Below are positions 35,546 through 47,480 of a stretch of 64,000 nt of DNA, piece by piece (position 1 is the first letter of the stretch; each line of letters starts with the position of its first letter). Source of the DNA: Adineta steineri (Eukaryota; Rotifera; Eurotatoria; Adinetida; Adinetidae); assembly GCA_905250115.1 (NCBI GenBank), contig CAJNOI010000093.1, positions 267,876 to 331,875 of the forward strand, written 5' to 3'. A model generated the notes under the pieces. That model worked only from the letters and a program-made list of their open reading frames with translations, had not been told where the DNA came from and did no database searches. Both the position numbers and the translations under genes were made by a program.

Positions 35546-38500
35546 ATGGAAGATACGAAAATGTCGAATAACAATGAAAATGGACTAACTAATGATTCTG
35601 ATGATGAAAATTCAATAAAATCAAATGAAGATCAATTATTTAATTTAGAAGATGATGAAACAAAACATGAATTAAATGAAGATAATCATTTAAAATGTTC
35701 TCTATGTAAACAATTATATAATCAACCAAAATTTTTATCATGTACACATACATTTTGTCTTCAATGTTGCGAGAAATTAATTCAAAATAAAGAACAAATT
35801 CAATGTCCAACATGTCAACAAATAACGGAAGTTAGTTTTCATTGATTTATTTCCTTTTTATTAATAAGAATAATTCGTTTTGTTAATTTAGATTACAAGT
35901 GCAAATCATTTAGTTGATAATTATATGTTAATACATGAAATAGAAGAATTTGCTTTAAAAAATGGTACAATTGAATGTCGTGCATGTACATCAAATGATA
36001 TTGGTGTAGCACATTGTTCAACATGTTCATCTTATTTATGTTCGAAATGTTGTCAAGCTCATCAATATATGAAATGTTTTGAACAACATCATGTTAGACG
36101 TTTATCACAAATATCGAATGATGAACAAAATTCTACACGAAAATGTTTAATTCATTCGAAAAATGAAATAAAATTTTTTTGTACAACTTGTTCAATGCCT
36201 TTATGTGATCAATGTTTAACATTACATCAACCACCACAACATGATGTTCATAAAAATCAATTTGAACAAATACGTTCAGATTTTAATGAAAAATTAGAAC
36301 AAATTGATCAATTACGTTCAAATGCATTAGCTAATTTAGATCATCAATTAACATCTCTTCAACATGATTATGATAAAACTAAAACACAAATTGATTTAGC
36401 ACATCAACAATATCAACAAGCTTTAAATCAAGTTTATGTGAGTATATTTAACACAGATGATGACAATTATTTATTTTCTCGTGATTATTTCTATGATCTT
36501 GATCGATAGGACTGATGTGTTTTTTTATACTCATAGAATTTGTTTGTTTTTAGAATGAATGTTTATCAACATTAAGTAATTTACAACGTGATGAAGAAAT
36601 GCGTTTAATTGATAAATTAGAAACAGTTCAAAAAGGTTCTCAATCATTTGATGATAGTCGATCAATATTTAATCGTTGTTTATCCAAATGTTCCTTAAAT
36701 GAATTAGTGCAATTAAAAAATAAATTATTTGATGAAAAATTAAATACATATCAACAATTATTTCAAGTTGAAACAACAAATTCAAAATTAAATGATGAAC
36801 AAAAACATGATTTAGTACAATTTATCAGTACACCTATTCAAGATTTTCAACAAATTATTAAACATAATTTTGGTCATTTAATTAAACCACAATCAAAAGC
36901 AACAATTTCATCACCAACTAATACGAATTATCAGGTATTTATATCTACGAAATATTTTCTATAAAAACCTTGAGAAATCGATTTTGTTTGAGGGTTTTTT
37001 TTCATTATATCAAGGTCACAGGTTAATGGGTACAAATAAAATAAAATAATATGTGTTCTTTTTTTTTTTTTTCTTCTTCGTCTCTAGAGAGGATCATTAT
37101 TATCATCAACAAATGGTGATTCAGCTTCATCATCATCAGGTGTTGGTAGTATGGGTGTTGGTCAAGTATCATCACGTGGAACAATATTATCTAATGGTGT
37201 ATCACCATCAGGTGTTAATCGTGAAGATTATTTTGGTAATAATTCAACAAATGAAGCTGAACCAGTTGTTGAAAATCTTCGTGCACTTGAATCAATATTT
37301 GCTGATTCAATAGCAACAATTCATCCGAATGTTCAAAGTAATTTAGAACAAATTCTTCAAATGAATCAACATCAACAAATACAACAACATGATAATCGTT
37401 CGTTATTTCTTTCTTTCTTTCTTTCAACAAATAAAATTTATTCTTTTTGACTTTAGAATTTACAATGTTAACACGTCAAACATCAGCACCACCATTAGGA
37501 CAACGATCACCACCAAATAGTAAGTTCTCTAATTGTTTAATAAAAATTTTGTTATTAATAACAAATAAATGTTTAGTTCAATATCCTCCTCCATCATTAT
37601 TGGCAACATATTCAAGTACAAATAGTGGTGGATCAAGTAATGGAAATAATAGTCGTTCAACAACCCCATTTAGTGGTGTTGTACCAAATACAGCAATTGA
37701 TGTTAATTTAAATATTCTTTCTCAAACATCAATGATTCGTCGTAGTGGACAAGCAATGCAAGTTCGAGCTAAATTTGGTTCATTAGGACCACAAAAAATG
37801 CAATTTAATGCTCCACATGGATTCTGTCTTGGTATTGATGAAGAAATCATTGTTGCTGATACAAATAATCATCGAATACAAATATTTGATAAAACTGGTG
37901 AATATAAATATCAATTTGGTATGCCGGGAAAAGAAGAAGGACAATTATGGTATCCAAGAAAAGTGGCTGTTATTAGACAATCAGGAAAATTTGTTATTTG
38001 CGATAGAGGAAATGAAAGAAGTAGAATGCAGATATTTACAAGAAATGGACATTTTGTTAAAAAAATTTCAATTCGTTATATTGATATTGTTGCTGGATTA
38101 GCTATTACACAACAAGGTTTTTATATTCATTAATATATGTATATAGATTATTTATTTATTTATTCTTTTTAAAGGAAATATTGTTGCTGTTGATTCAGTA
38201 TCACCAACTGTTTTTTGTATAAGTGAAGCTGGAGATTTAATTAAATGGTTTGATTGTTCAGATTATATGAGAGAACCGTCGGATATTGCAATTTTTAATA
38301 ATGAATATTTTGTTTGTGATTTTAAGGTAAAATATTCTTAGATTAAATTTATTTTATTAAAGACAAAAATTTCATTTAATGAAAATGTCATAGTTGATTA
38401 TTCATTGAAGTGTATCGATTAAAACCGTTCTATTTTCTGTCTATGACATTCAATTGAGTTACACTTTGCAACTGTCTGACTAAATCGTAATTCTAAACCT

Positions 38501-39207
38501 AGACATATTTTCCATTAGAATCAAGGTTATCTCACAAATATCTAGAGTAGATTTATTATTGATAACAACAAAAAAAGAAATTCCCGTAATTTAATACGAC
38601 TATTAGAAATCTCAAAAGATATATCGGATGATAAAATAGTTTTAAAAAAACGTTCGTCTGGCCTTGATGTAGTCTATTTGATAAAAAGCAAGAAAATTTA
38701 CTTAAAAAATGATAATAAATCTAGAGTTATCGAACAAGTAAATAAAAATGAAAGATGTTCTTATCTTAACATTAGCAAGTCGATAAAATAGTTATTTAAA
38801 TTATATCTGAAATTACAGATGTGTTAATTTATTTCAGGGGCATTGTGTTGCTGTATTTGATGAAGATGGAACATTTTTACGACGTATTGGTTCTGAAAGT
38901 ATCACTAATTTTCCAAATGGCATTGATATAAGTGATGCCGGTAAGACAAAGTTTTTTAAAAGAAAAAATTTTATTTTTGTCTAAATAAAAATGTAAAATA
39001 GGTGATGTAATCATTGGTGATTCACATGGAAATCGTTTTCATATAGCTGTATTTACACGTACAGGTGATTTTTTACAAGAATTTGATTGTCCATATGTGA
39101 AAGTGTCACGTTGTTGTGGATTAAAAATAACATCAGATGGTTTTATTGTAACATTGGCCAAAAATAATCACCATGTACTTGTTTTGAATACACTTTATTT
39201 AACATAA
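35546..39207 (+). CDS. Brat-like TRIM-NHL RNA-binding/ubiquitin ligase protein
   Basis: Nine exons (35546-35830, 35892-36437, 36554-36934, 37088-37397, 37457-37519, 37577-38116, 38175-38326, 38838-38940, 39002-39207) join in frame to 861 residues. Order: acidic N-terminus, RING (C51-xx-C54 to C87-xx-C90), two B-boxes (about 115-215; [15 protein letters not shown] in the second), coiled coil, low-complexity linker, then a six-blade NHL propeller (about 590-860). The NHL blades ([32 protein letters not shown], and later FPNGIDISD) track fly Brat and worm NCL-1, where the propeller binds mRNA and represses growth genes. Fly Brat lacks a RING; this protein has one, so it may also be an E3 ligase. 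One intron (38327-38837) is 511 nt, far above the rest. I start at the ATG at 35546. Confidence 0.85.
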
Positions 39208-39840
39208 TTTATCAGTCGTTTTCTTCTTTTTCTTCTTTTTCTTTCGTCTTATTGAAAGTGAACAGTCGTGTTGAGGAATGAGCTGCAGAGGCTGGTCGCT
39301 GTGATATTGATATAAAAAAAATCTAACTATTAATCTATCTATGCGTTTGTTTGTTTTTGATGTTCTTTTTTTTCTTCTTTGAGAATCAGGTAGTCAAAGA
39401 TCATAATTGATTTGAAGAAAAACTAGTGCGACCACTCCTTTTTTTTTTGTTTTTCTTTTTCGTTTTTTTTTATTTTGTAGGTATGTTCTTTTTTTTTGTT
39501 TGTGTGTTAATCCCGGTTAAGGAATCTCGCTCAATCCTTACCCATTTATTCTATATTTTCTATTTTTTTTTTTGTTTTTTTTTCTAAACGCATTTTTTTT
39601 GTTTCGCATCATGATTGCCAGATATTAAATTGATTTTCTCTTATATATTGAAGACCATATGTGCTAGCCTCTTCCAACACCTTTTTTTTTTGGTTGTTTT
39701 TTTTTTCGTTTCGAGTTTTGTGATATGAGAGTGGTCAGCTCGTTTTTTTTTCGATATTCTCTTTATCTTATTTCCCTGCTCTGTTTTTTTTTCTTTGTGC
39801 TCGTTTTTTTTTCTTATGCTCTTGCTCTTGCTTGCGCTAT
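39208..39840. other. Pyrimidine-rich, T-run-laden 3' flank
   Basis: After the TRIM-NHL stop codon, more than fifteen runs of 7-10 T separated by short CT-rich pieces occupy about 600 bp. It is probably 3' UTR; no structured RNA or protein is evident. The minus-strand 67-codon lysine-rich frame here is the complement of these runs. Confidence 0.6.
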
Positions 39841-41227
39841 TCATTTAAAATACATATTAACACTTTACTCAAGGTGACAATGGAATTAAATCTATACTTT
39901 AAATAAAACTCTCCAAAAAATTATTAATTCTTTCTTTCAATTCACAACAATTTACATTCTTATTCAAACTATTCTCGAAAAAAGAAAATGTTTATTTTAT
40001 ATGAAAGAAACATGTAGAAAATTTCTTCAAATTGTACACTTATTTTTTGATAAAGATTGATATACAAGACAGCGATCTTTCCCACATTTCGTATATATAT
40101 ATACAAAGAGTTATCTTATTTGTAATATAGAATAAATCTCTCTAATGATATCAATTAGATGTACATTAATGCTTTATATTTATCAACAAATCAACGATAA
40201 AATTATAGATAATTGACTTGTACAATGTCAGGGTTAAAAATAAGAATTATTCAACATCGAAGACATATTTAAGTCATAGTACAATACTTCAAATAGTTAT
40301 TTTTCAATATTCTCATACAATCGATTATTATAAATCATTATTAGAAACTGATGCAGGAGATAAACATCAGATTCTATTTCTTTAAAAGAATTATTTGAAG
40401 ACTTTAGAAAATTTGTTAAGTTTTGAAATTTGTATTTAAATTGCAAAAGAATTTGCACAATAATGACTTTCATGAAATTTTATAGATTGTGAAAGAAAAA
40501 GAAAACTATTTTTCGATGTATAAATTTGAAAAGTTTATCTATGTAAACGATTGATATTCATTGATAAATATTCTAATGTATTAGTCGGAGATCTCGAATT
40601 TCCATTTAATGTAATTCTTCTTTTGTTTTGTTAAGAGTATAAGAAATAGAAATTCGATCTTGTTGAAGTGAAAGAAATAGTTGTTTATTCATCAAGTTTT
40701 CTTCGAATTGCATCAAATTACAAATAAATTCAAGTTTTATCATCACTATTAGTATGTATCAGATCAAATCTTTTTTTTTTGATTTAGTTAGCTTTAAATA
40801 AATATGTTATTTATTCAATAAGAGGATCATTCGATCACAGAATCAACTTTCTTCAGACCACTTTATTTTATTCAGAATGAGCAATATATTGCATGCCAAA
40901 GACAAATATATCGAAAAGATCTTTGTAACATGTTTTCAACACTAAAAAGGTAACATATTTTCCTAGGGGCGTACCCAGGTGACAAAAGCAGTGAGATAGG
41001 TGGTTGTCGACATTGATGAGGAACAGATTGCTACTCACCCTCAAACATGAGAAAAAAACAGAGTAAAAAGTTATTTATAAATGAATTATTGGAAATAGAT
41101 GATTAGAAAGAATTTCAAACATTGACATACAATACAATAAACTTTAAGAATAAATAAGAGAAAATGTTAAATTTTATCGTAATCTATACTTTACAATTAG
41201 TTAGTTATCTCATATGATATAATACAA
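39841..41227. other. AT-rich intergenic region
   Basis: No gene seen. A GC-richer patch at 40967-41050 starts cctaggggcgtacccagg; the octamer-like CTAGGGG recurs inverted near 41775, loosely bracketing the orphan domain gene, but without convincing target-site duplications. Confidence 0.4.
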
Positions 41228-41731
41228 TTAAAAATTAAATCCTAATAATCGTACTTCAGAATATTGAACAGAATTTGCGAGAGCACGTTTACGAGTAACA
41301 AGATATCGATAGCTCATATATTGTTTTGAATTACAAAAGAATTGTGTTTGACCACATGTGAGTCTTCCTGGATCATTAGTGAGTCCACTATTTCCATTAT
41401 AGATTAAATTCCAGTTAATACCATAAGTAAGATCTGTATTATTAAAATTACTTCCTTCTAATGTCACTATAATTGGATCACGTGCTGATATATCATCAGC
41501 TGTACAGATTTGTAGACCTATGGCTAATGATACACCTCGTTTAAGTGTCACATAAAAACCAGTATTCAAACCACAAATATCAAAAGTGTTTAGGTATAAA
41601 TATGATCCAAAATTTAAATATTTTGTAGTTATATTATTATCAGATGCTTTATCTAGCGATTGAGTTGATGGATAATTTCCATAACCATTACCAGATATTG
41701 ACAAGGGGAAAATAACAGAGACTTCATGCAT
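41228..41731 (-). CDS. Orphan beta-sandwich-like domain (possible galactose-binding fold)
   Basis: A 167-residue frame. The pattern SLDKASDNNITTKYLNFG, ICTADDISARDPIIVTLEGS, a tryptophan-containing NWNLIYNG strand and a final VQYSEVRLLGF is typical of discoidin/F5-8C-like carbohydrate-binding sandwiches, where SxxxAxDxxxxTKW and the terminal E-x-L-G strand are conserved. There is no signal peptide, and a stop lies shortly upstream in frame, so this is either a fragment of a larger secreted protein, a gene missing its first exon, or a small intracellular lectin-like protein. The first codons lie in a perfect 18-bp palindrome (41720-41737). Confidence 0.45.
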   Translation of the reverse strand: MHEVSVIFPLSISGNGYGNYPSTQSLDKASDNNITTKYLNFGSYLYLNTFDICGLNTGFYVTLKRGVSLAIGLQICTADDISARDPIIVTLEGSNFNNTDLTYGINWNLIYNGNSGLTNDPGRLTCGQTQFFCNSKQYMSYRYLVTRKRALANSVQYSEVRLLGFNF

Positions 41732-42685
41732 GAAGTCTCATGAAGTCTTGTGAATTCTTGTAGTCCGCTGTTTCCCCCTAGCTTAAACCCAGAAAAAGAT
41801 GATGTGATTGATTCTACATGTCTGGATTCATTTAATTATTTTAAATATATACTCAGTGACACTGGATATTAATAATGATTGTTGTTTGTTTAAAAAAACT
41901 AATTAAACTACTCTTTTTATATAAGAAAAAACCCTGATGCTGATTGTATAAGATATGGTAATAGTTTTTAAATTTGAATGATTTTCAAAAGAAGTTATTA
42001 TGTTTTAATAGAAAATTTTCATATAGGATTTTTTATTTAATAATATCACTTAAAAGATTCAATTAATAAATACTTTTTTCTTAATAAATTCTTGAGTAAA
42101 CTCTATGATTGTTGTTGAAAAAACACAAAACATATATAATTTACTGTGTGTTCTGTCTGGAGTGGAACTTTTAATTTTAATTTCCCTTCATATGTATGTT
42201 ATTCAAAATGATATTTTATTTTATACATCAAAGCTAAAAACTATAGATATAATATCTAGAAAAAAACTATTTAATAAAAAAATATATTCGAATCAGATTT
42301 TTACTATATCGTTGAAATAAACGTTCACGATGAGAATTTTTGCATTGTTTCCCATCATGTTGTTGACGAATTTGATCACAATAATGAAATATTATTTTAT
42401 ATTCAATAAATAAAGGTTCAACATATCTAGATTTAATCTTGCTTTTTCTTTCTCATTCTATTCATATGTTTTATAAACGTATTTCGAAATAGAATTGAAA
42501 ATAAGATTTTGAATATTTCGATGAAGAAGTTCAATGTTTAATTTATTTTCTTAAAATGACTACACTAGTATATTGATTTGAACAATAAAATAACTCGAAT
42601 AAAGAAAATATATGATTAGTAAAAGAGAAGATATTTATTAAAATATACATTTTCGACAAATAAAAGATTAAAAAAAGTTTTTTTC
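41732..42685. other. AT-rich spacer
   Basis: No supported gene. A 71-codon frame at 42105-42320 has no recognisable features. Confidence 0.5.
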
Positions 42686-45046
42686 TTATAATTTGGCTAA
42701 TATTCCAATATTAATTGTATTTTCCGGATTTAATTTAACATTTACAGCTGCTCCAGGATAAATACTTTTTAATATTGAATAAAGATATAAAGGCCAACGT
42801 CTAATCCAACTTCTCCATCCTTTTGTTGATACTTTAATAGTTGCATTTGGAATGAATAATGTTAATTTTAATTCATCATCTGGTATAGGTACACGACATT
42901 GATTATGAGCAAGTAATAAAATATCAAATGGTTTTATTCGATTTTCTGAATACCCATACAATGCCGTAATATGATATATACTATCTCCATATTGTTTAAC
43001 AGTAAGACGTTTATTATCGTTAACAGTTGATGTTTTTGTATGTACAATATGAAGAAATATAATAACTTGTGGTACAGAAGATGTACGTGTTAAATAATTT
43101 TCAAATACATGTGGTGTATGTTTTGTTGAACTTGATAAAAAACAACCAACAAATGGTGTAACAACAGCTGGTATTGTATTATCTTCATATCCATTATTAC
43201 TATCATGAAGATAAGATGAAATAATTGATACTGATCGAACTGGAATATTTTCTACTAAACGTACACGACTGTGAACTTTAGGTAGAGTTTTTTTATTCTT
43301 AACTTGAAATTCATCATCAGAATTTGAATCGGAATCATCATGAAAATCAATTGGATTAGCTGTTGATATCATCGGGAGATCAGGAAGAGAATAACGAGAA
43401 TTTTCTCGTGTATTACCAGATGTTAATCCAAGTCTTATTGCTAAAGTATGAAGACTAGTTGTTTGTGTATGAACTTTTTGAAAACGATGTAAATTCATTT
43501 GACCAAAATACCAACAAAATCCAAATGTAAAAAAGACAACTGAAATAACAATAGCAACCCATCCACCTGAAGGAATTTTTGTTGCATTTGATGCCCATGT
43601 ATACATATCAATAATAAGAAATAAACCAAATGGTAAAATAAAATACCACGGTTTTTTCCATGTAAAATGCATAACACACATATATAATACAGTTGTTATT
43701 AACATAACACTACAAACAGTTACACCATATGCATTTGTTATTTTTGAACTTTTACCAAATCCAACCATAATTATAATTGTAAGACACATTAAAACATAAT
43801 TTATAGCTGGAATATATATTTGACCAATAATTGTTTTTGATGTATGATAGATTTTAAATGGTACTGAACATTCCATACCAATTGCTTGACTAATCAATGA
43901 AAAACTACCAGTTATGATTGCTTGTGAAGCAATTATTGTTGCAGCTGTTGCTAAAACAATCATTGGCCAATGAGACCATTTTGGTATTGAATGATAAAAT
44001 GGATTATCTATTAATGTTGGATTAGCTATTAATAATGCACCTTGACCTAAATAATTAAATAAAACAGCAGGAAATACAATAAATAACCAAGCTGAACGAA
44101 CTGGCCATCGACCAAAATGACCTAAATCAGCATATAATGCTTCAAGTCCAGTTGCAGATAAAAATACACCACCAATTTGATAAAAACCTCGTGTTTTTTC
44201 TTTTAAAAGATAATGAAATGCTTCCCATGGATTAAATGCTCTCAGAATAGCAGGTCTCATTGTTACTCGCCAAACCCCAACAGTAAATATTGTTATAAAC
44301 CATAAAAACATAATAGGACCAAAAGCAATACCAATTTTAGATGTTCCCCATCGTTGTACAAGAAAAAGTATAACAATAATAATGACACCAATAGGTACAG
44401 TCCATGAAGTTAAACTTGGAACATCAATAGTTAATCCTTCAATTGCTGATAAAACTGATACAGCTGGTGTTAATGCTCCATCACCAAGTAACATTGATGC
44501 TGCTATTAATGAAACAATTATTATTCCTCGTTTGACTTTTCGACTTAATTTTATTTTCTCATCTGTTAATAAACCACATAATGCAAATGTTCCTCCTTCT
44601 CCATGATTATCAGCCATTAGAATAAAAATAGCATATTTTATACTAACAACAACAATTAAATTCCAAACAATTAAACTAATTGCACCAATACATTGAGCTT
44701 CTGTTGGTTGATAATCAAATATTGTATTAACAACATATAAGGGCGATGTACCAATATCACCAAAAATAATTCCGACTGAACGAATAGTAAGACTAAGAAA
44801 TAATGATAAATTTACACATGGTGTTATATCAGTAACTAGTGCATGTTCATCGTCACTTGATGTTGTTGAATCCGATGAAATTCGTTTTTCATTTCCTAGT
44901 TTTTTAATCGTTGATGTACGATGTTCTATCTTCTCCTTTGAATTATTGTCGCCATCAGTTTTGTCAACATCAATGGCTAGAAAGATTGAAATAGAAATAG
45001 TTTTATTCTGATCAAAGATGACAAAATTAGTCTTACCTGTTTCCAT
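42686..45046 (-). CDS. KUP/HAK/KT-type potassium transporter
   Basis: Reads 45046-45037 and 44976-42686, joined across a 60-nt GT-AG intron, to 766 residues (the intron is a multiple of three and stop-free, so the unspliced frame is also open, giving 786). Family hallmarks: GDIGTSPLY in helix 1, NHGEGGTFALCGLL in helix 2-3, GDGALTPAVSVLSAIEGL, then LEALYADLGHFG, FNYLGQGALL and QAIITGSFSLISQAIGM. About twelve helices are followed by a soluble tail ending INIGILAKL. KUP proteins move K+ (with H+) inward in bacteria, fungi, plants and some protists and are absent from nearly all animals, so an origin by horizontal transfer is likely. The acidic-serine N-terminus and the intron after the fourth codon suggest adaptation to the host. 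Donor lineage (fungal or other) cannot be told by eye. Confidence 0.9.
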   Translation of the reverse strand: METGKTNFVIFDQNKTISISIFLAIDVDKTDGDNNSKEKIEHRTSTIKKLGNEKRISSDSTTSSDDEHALVTDITPCVNLSLFLSLTIRSVGIIFGDIGTSPLYVVNTIFDYQPTEAQCIGAISLIVWNLIVVVSIKYAIFILMADNHGEGGTFALCGLLTDEKIKLSRKVKRGIIIVSLIAASMLLGDGALTPAVSVLSAIEGLTIDVPSLTSWTVPIGVIIIVILFLVQRWGTSKIGIAFGPIMFLWFITIFTVGVWRVTMRPAILRAFNPWEAFHYLLKEKTRGFYQIGGVFLSATGLEALYADLGHFGRWPVRSAWLFIVFPAVLFNYLGQGALLIANPTLIDNPFYHSIPKWSHWPMIVLATAATIIASQAIITGSFSLISQAIGMECSVPFKIYHTSKTIIGQIYIPAINYVLMCLTIIIMVGFGKSSKITNAYGVTVCSVMLITTVLYMCVMHFTWKKPWYFILPFGLFLIIDMYTWASNATKIPSGGWVAIVISVVFFTFGFCWYFGQMNLHRFQKVHTQTTSLHTLAIRLGLTSGNTRENSRYSLPDLPMISTANPIDFHDDSDSNSDDEFQVKNKKTLPKVHSRVRLVENIPVRSVSIISSYLHDSNNGYEDNTIPAVVTPFVGCFLSSSTKHTPHVFENYLTRTSSVPQVIIFLHIVHTKTSTVNDNKRLTVKQYGDSIYHITALYGYSENRIKPFDILLLAHNQCRVPIPDDELKLTLFIPNATIKVSTKGWRSWIRRWPLYLYSILKSIYPGAAVNVKLNPENTINIGILAKL

Positions 45047-46009
45047 AATATTTTTTTATCTTTAATTATAAAAGATTTCTTTTAGTATTTCGTTTGTCCT
45101 TTTATCCAACGTTGATCTATAAGGTATATTTAAGTATAAATGTTAAATATATGCGCAGTAGTCATTGATGTTTCGCATCGATGCACCACATTTTGTTTCT
45201 TGCTTTATAAACCGGTTTATTCATGTTGTCATTAAACGAAAATTTATCTTTTTATTTTGGGCGTTACCGTATCATACATATGAAGATAGGATCAGGTCCA
45301 AGGTTTTTTTCATTCAATGTACAAAGTTTTATAATTTTTATTCAAATTTAATGGTTTGTCTCTTACGCCCTTATTTTTTTTTTATTTCCATATCTAATAT
45401 TTATGGAAGTTAGGTAAATACGGTAATTTAGCGTCGTAAAATGTTTACATTTATCTTAAGTTTTATGCGCAATATCTATTTTTTGTATTAAATACATCTG
45501 GGGAAATAACATGTTTATTGAAAAGTTAATTATGTATCTTTCTTTAGAAAATACGAATAATCGTATTAATACGTGATAAATATAAATTTTAGATCGAAAT
45601 AGTATTATTAATGATAATAAATAAAGTATTTATCATACTTTTAATCGTTTGCAAGTTTATCAAAACCTTTAGAATCAATTAAACGAAAATATGATATAAA
45701 AAAAGATTTTTTTGTTTTGAAAAATAAGAAATACTGTATAATTACTAATATAATACGAGGGAGATGAGTCCTTGAAAGAAAGAATAAAGGTATTATATTT
45801 ACTCTATAATTAAACATATTAGATAATCATTGAGAGAATAATTTCAATTATGATTTATTTCGAAGCAATAAAAAATGTTTGTTTAGATATTATGTGTGAG
45901 ATAATTGCTATATGTTTAGTTATTTTCTTGACTGTCAATAATATTCTCAATGTTAATAAATGATGAATCATTATTGTTTCTTTTTACGAACATAAAATAA
46001 AATAATTTC
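45047..46009. other. AT-rich spacer
   Basis: Promoter side of the KUP gene and 3' side of the coiled-coil gene. No gene or repeat seen; an 82-codon frame at 45165 lacks any domain. Confidence 0.5.
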
Positions 46010-46417
46010 TTATCTAGATTTTAAATGATTTGAACAATTTTCATTGATATTATTGATTAAATATCCAATTTGTTTGATATTTGTTTCAATATTTTCAATA
46101 ATTGGAGGAATATTTGGTATTAATTCTTGTTTTTCTTCAATTGTTTTTTCTGATAATAATAAAGTATTTAGATTGTGAATAAAAACTTGACATAAAATAG
46201 AAATTTGATGAGAAATTGTTGATTGATTTAAATTTTTTGGTAAAGATTGAATAGAATTTTTCAATAAAATATTTTCATATTGATATTGATTTAGTTTTTG
46301 TTGAAGATGAAAATATTCTTTTTCATAATCACTTTTCAAAGATTTTAATTGGTGAGATAAACTATATGTTTCATTTTTCCATCGATTAATAATCAATAAA
46401 AGATGATCTTTACTCAT
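46010..46417 (-). CDS. Small coiled-coil protein, unrecognised
   Basis: Starting at ATG 46417 gives 135 residues (MSKDHLLLIINRWKN...). The frame is open further, to 46582, but the added 55 residues are cysteine- and isoleucine-rich and look like leader. Residues about 10-60 have heptad spacing of L/Y/I (LKSLKSDYEKEYFHLQQKL), then a second helical stretch (IENIETNIKQIGYLINNI). It resembles small kinetochore- or centrosome-type coiled-coil subunits in general shape only. No named family. Confidence 0.45.
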   Translation of the reverse strand: MSKDHLLLIINRWKNETYSLSHQLKSLKSDYEKEYFHLQQKLNQYQYENILLKNSIQSLPKNLNQSTISHQISILCQVFIHNLNTLLLSEKTIEEKQELIPNIPPIIENIETNIKQIGYLINNINENCSNHLKSR

Positions 46418-47480
46418 ATTTACTTTCAAGAAGTTAATTCTACGCGCTTTATCTACTAATATCAACATTCTAATTGATTTTTTACAAAAATATTTATCTA
46501 CGATAATATCACTAATACAAGAACAAAATAATGTCGAAAACAATGTGAACTGTGAAAGACTTTTCTCTGTTACGTAAATCAATTAGAATAATTTAATCAT
46601 TGACTGTAACAATTCGTTGCGCCTACTCTTAAAAGACATCACCTTGATGTCCTTTTTCAGTACTTTTCTTCTTGTTTTGTATCCCGAAATCATTTTATTA
46701 GTTTGTCCCTTTATCGTACATATATTTCATCATCATGGCGCGATCAAACCTTTATTCGCCTTCGAACATGCTCTTTTCTGCTAATCTGTAAACTTTCACT
46801 CTACACAATATATAAACAACAAGAAAAATACAGTTTAGGTACAATTTTTGATATTTGAAATAAATATACAGAGCCACATACTCAAACGACAATTTTAGTT
46901 AATTTGACATATAATATGAACAACTTGTAAGATTGATCTTTATGTTAATGTAATCATATAGTATAATAATAAAACACAATTTATCAGTGAATAAAGTATT
47001 TAGACTTGATTGATCAATCGAATAGATATTGTCAGAATGTAATGATCTAATCATATATGTATGGAGGATGAGGAGTATGATTATAATATGTTAATAGTCT
47101 GAATGATATAGGATTATTCTTGATTCTATAATATCAAATGTATTTCATTAGATCTTTTGCTAAATAAATATTCTATTTAAGAAATAATGATTATTATTAA
47201 TTTTTAGAACGCTATAACAGATATCAGTGTAGACAGTATTAATGTTTTGTTTCAAAGTTTGACATGTATTATGGATAAAAGATTTCTAGTTATATAACAG
47301 TGGAAAATATTTATTCGTCCTAAGAATACCAATCGAATTACTATAGAAAGAAAAAGAAAAAAATAACGTTTGTTCTCTATACTTATCTTGGCGATGACAA
47401 AGAAACGAACGAAAAAAAAAGGCATGTTATATTATTGAAGTGCTGTATTTTTGCACACGTTTTCGAAATCTAGAACAAAT
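46418..47480. other. Divergent intergenic region
   Basis: Upstream of both the coiled-coil and the P450 genes. An AG at 47472-47473 lies 7 nt before the P450 ATG. No other signals recognised. Confidence 0.45.

Noticed and set aside
39641-39844. 67-codon lysine-rich minus-strand frame
   Set aside because: Complement of T runs in the 3' flank of the TRIM-NHL gene.
40967-41781. Possible DNA transposon bracketed by CTAGGGG inverted ends around the orphan domain
   Set aside because: Only seven matching terminal bases and no target-site duplication.
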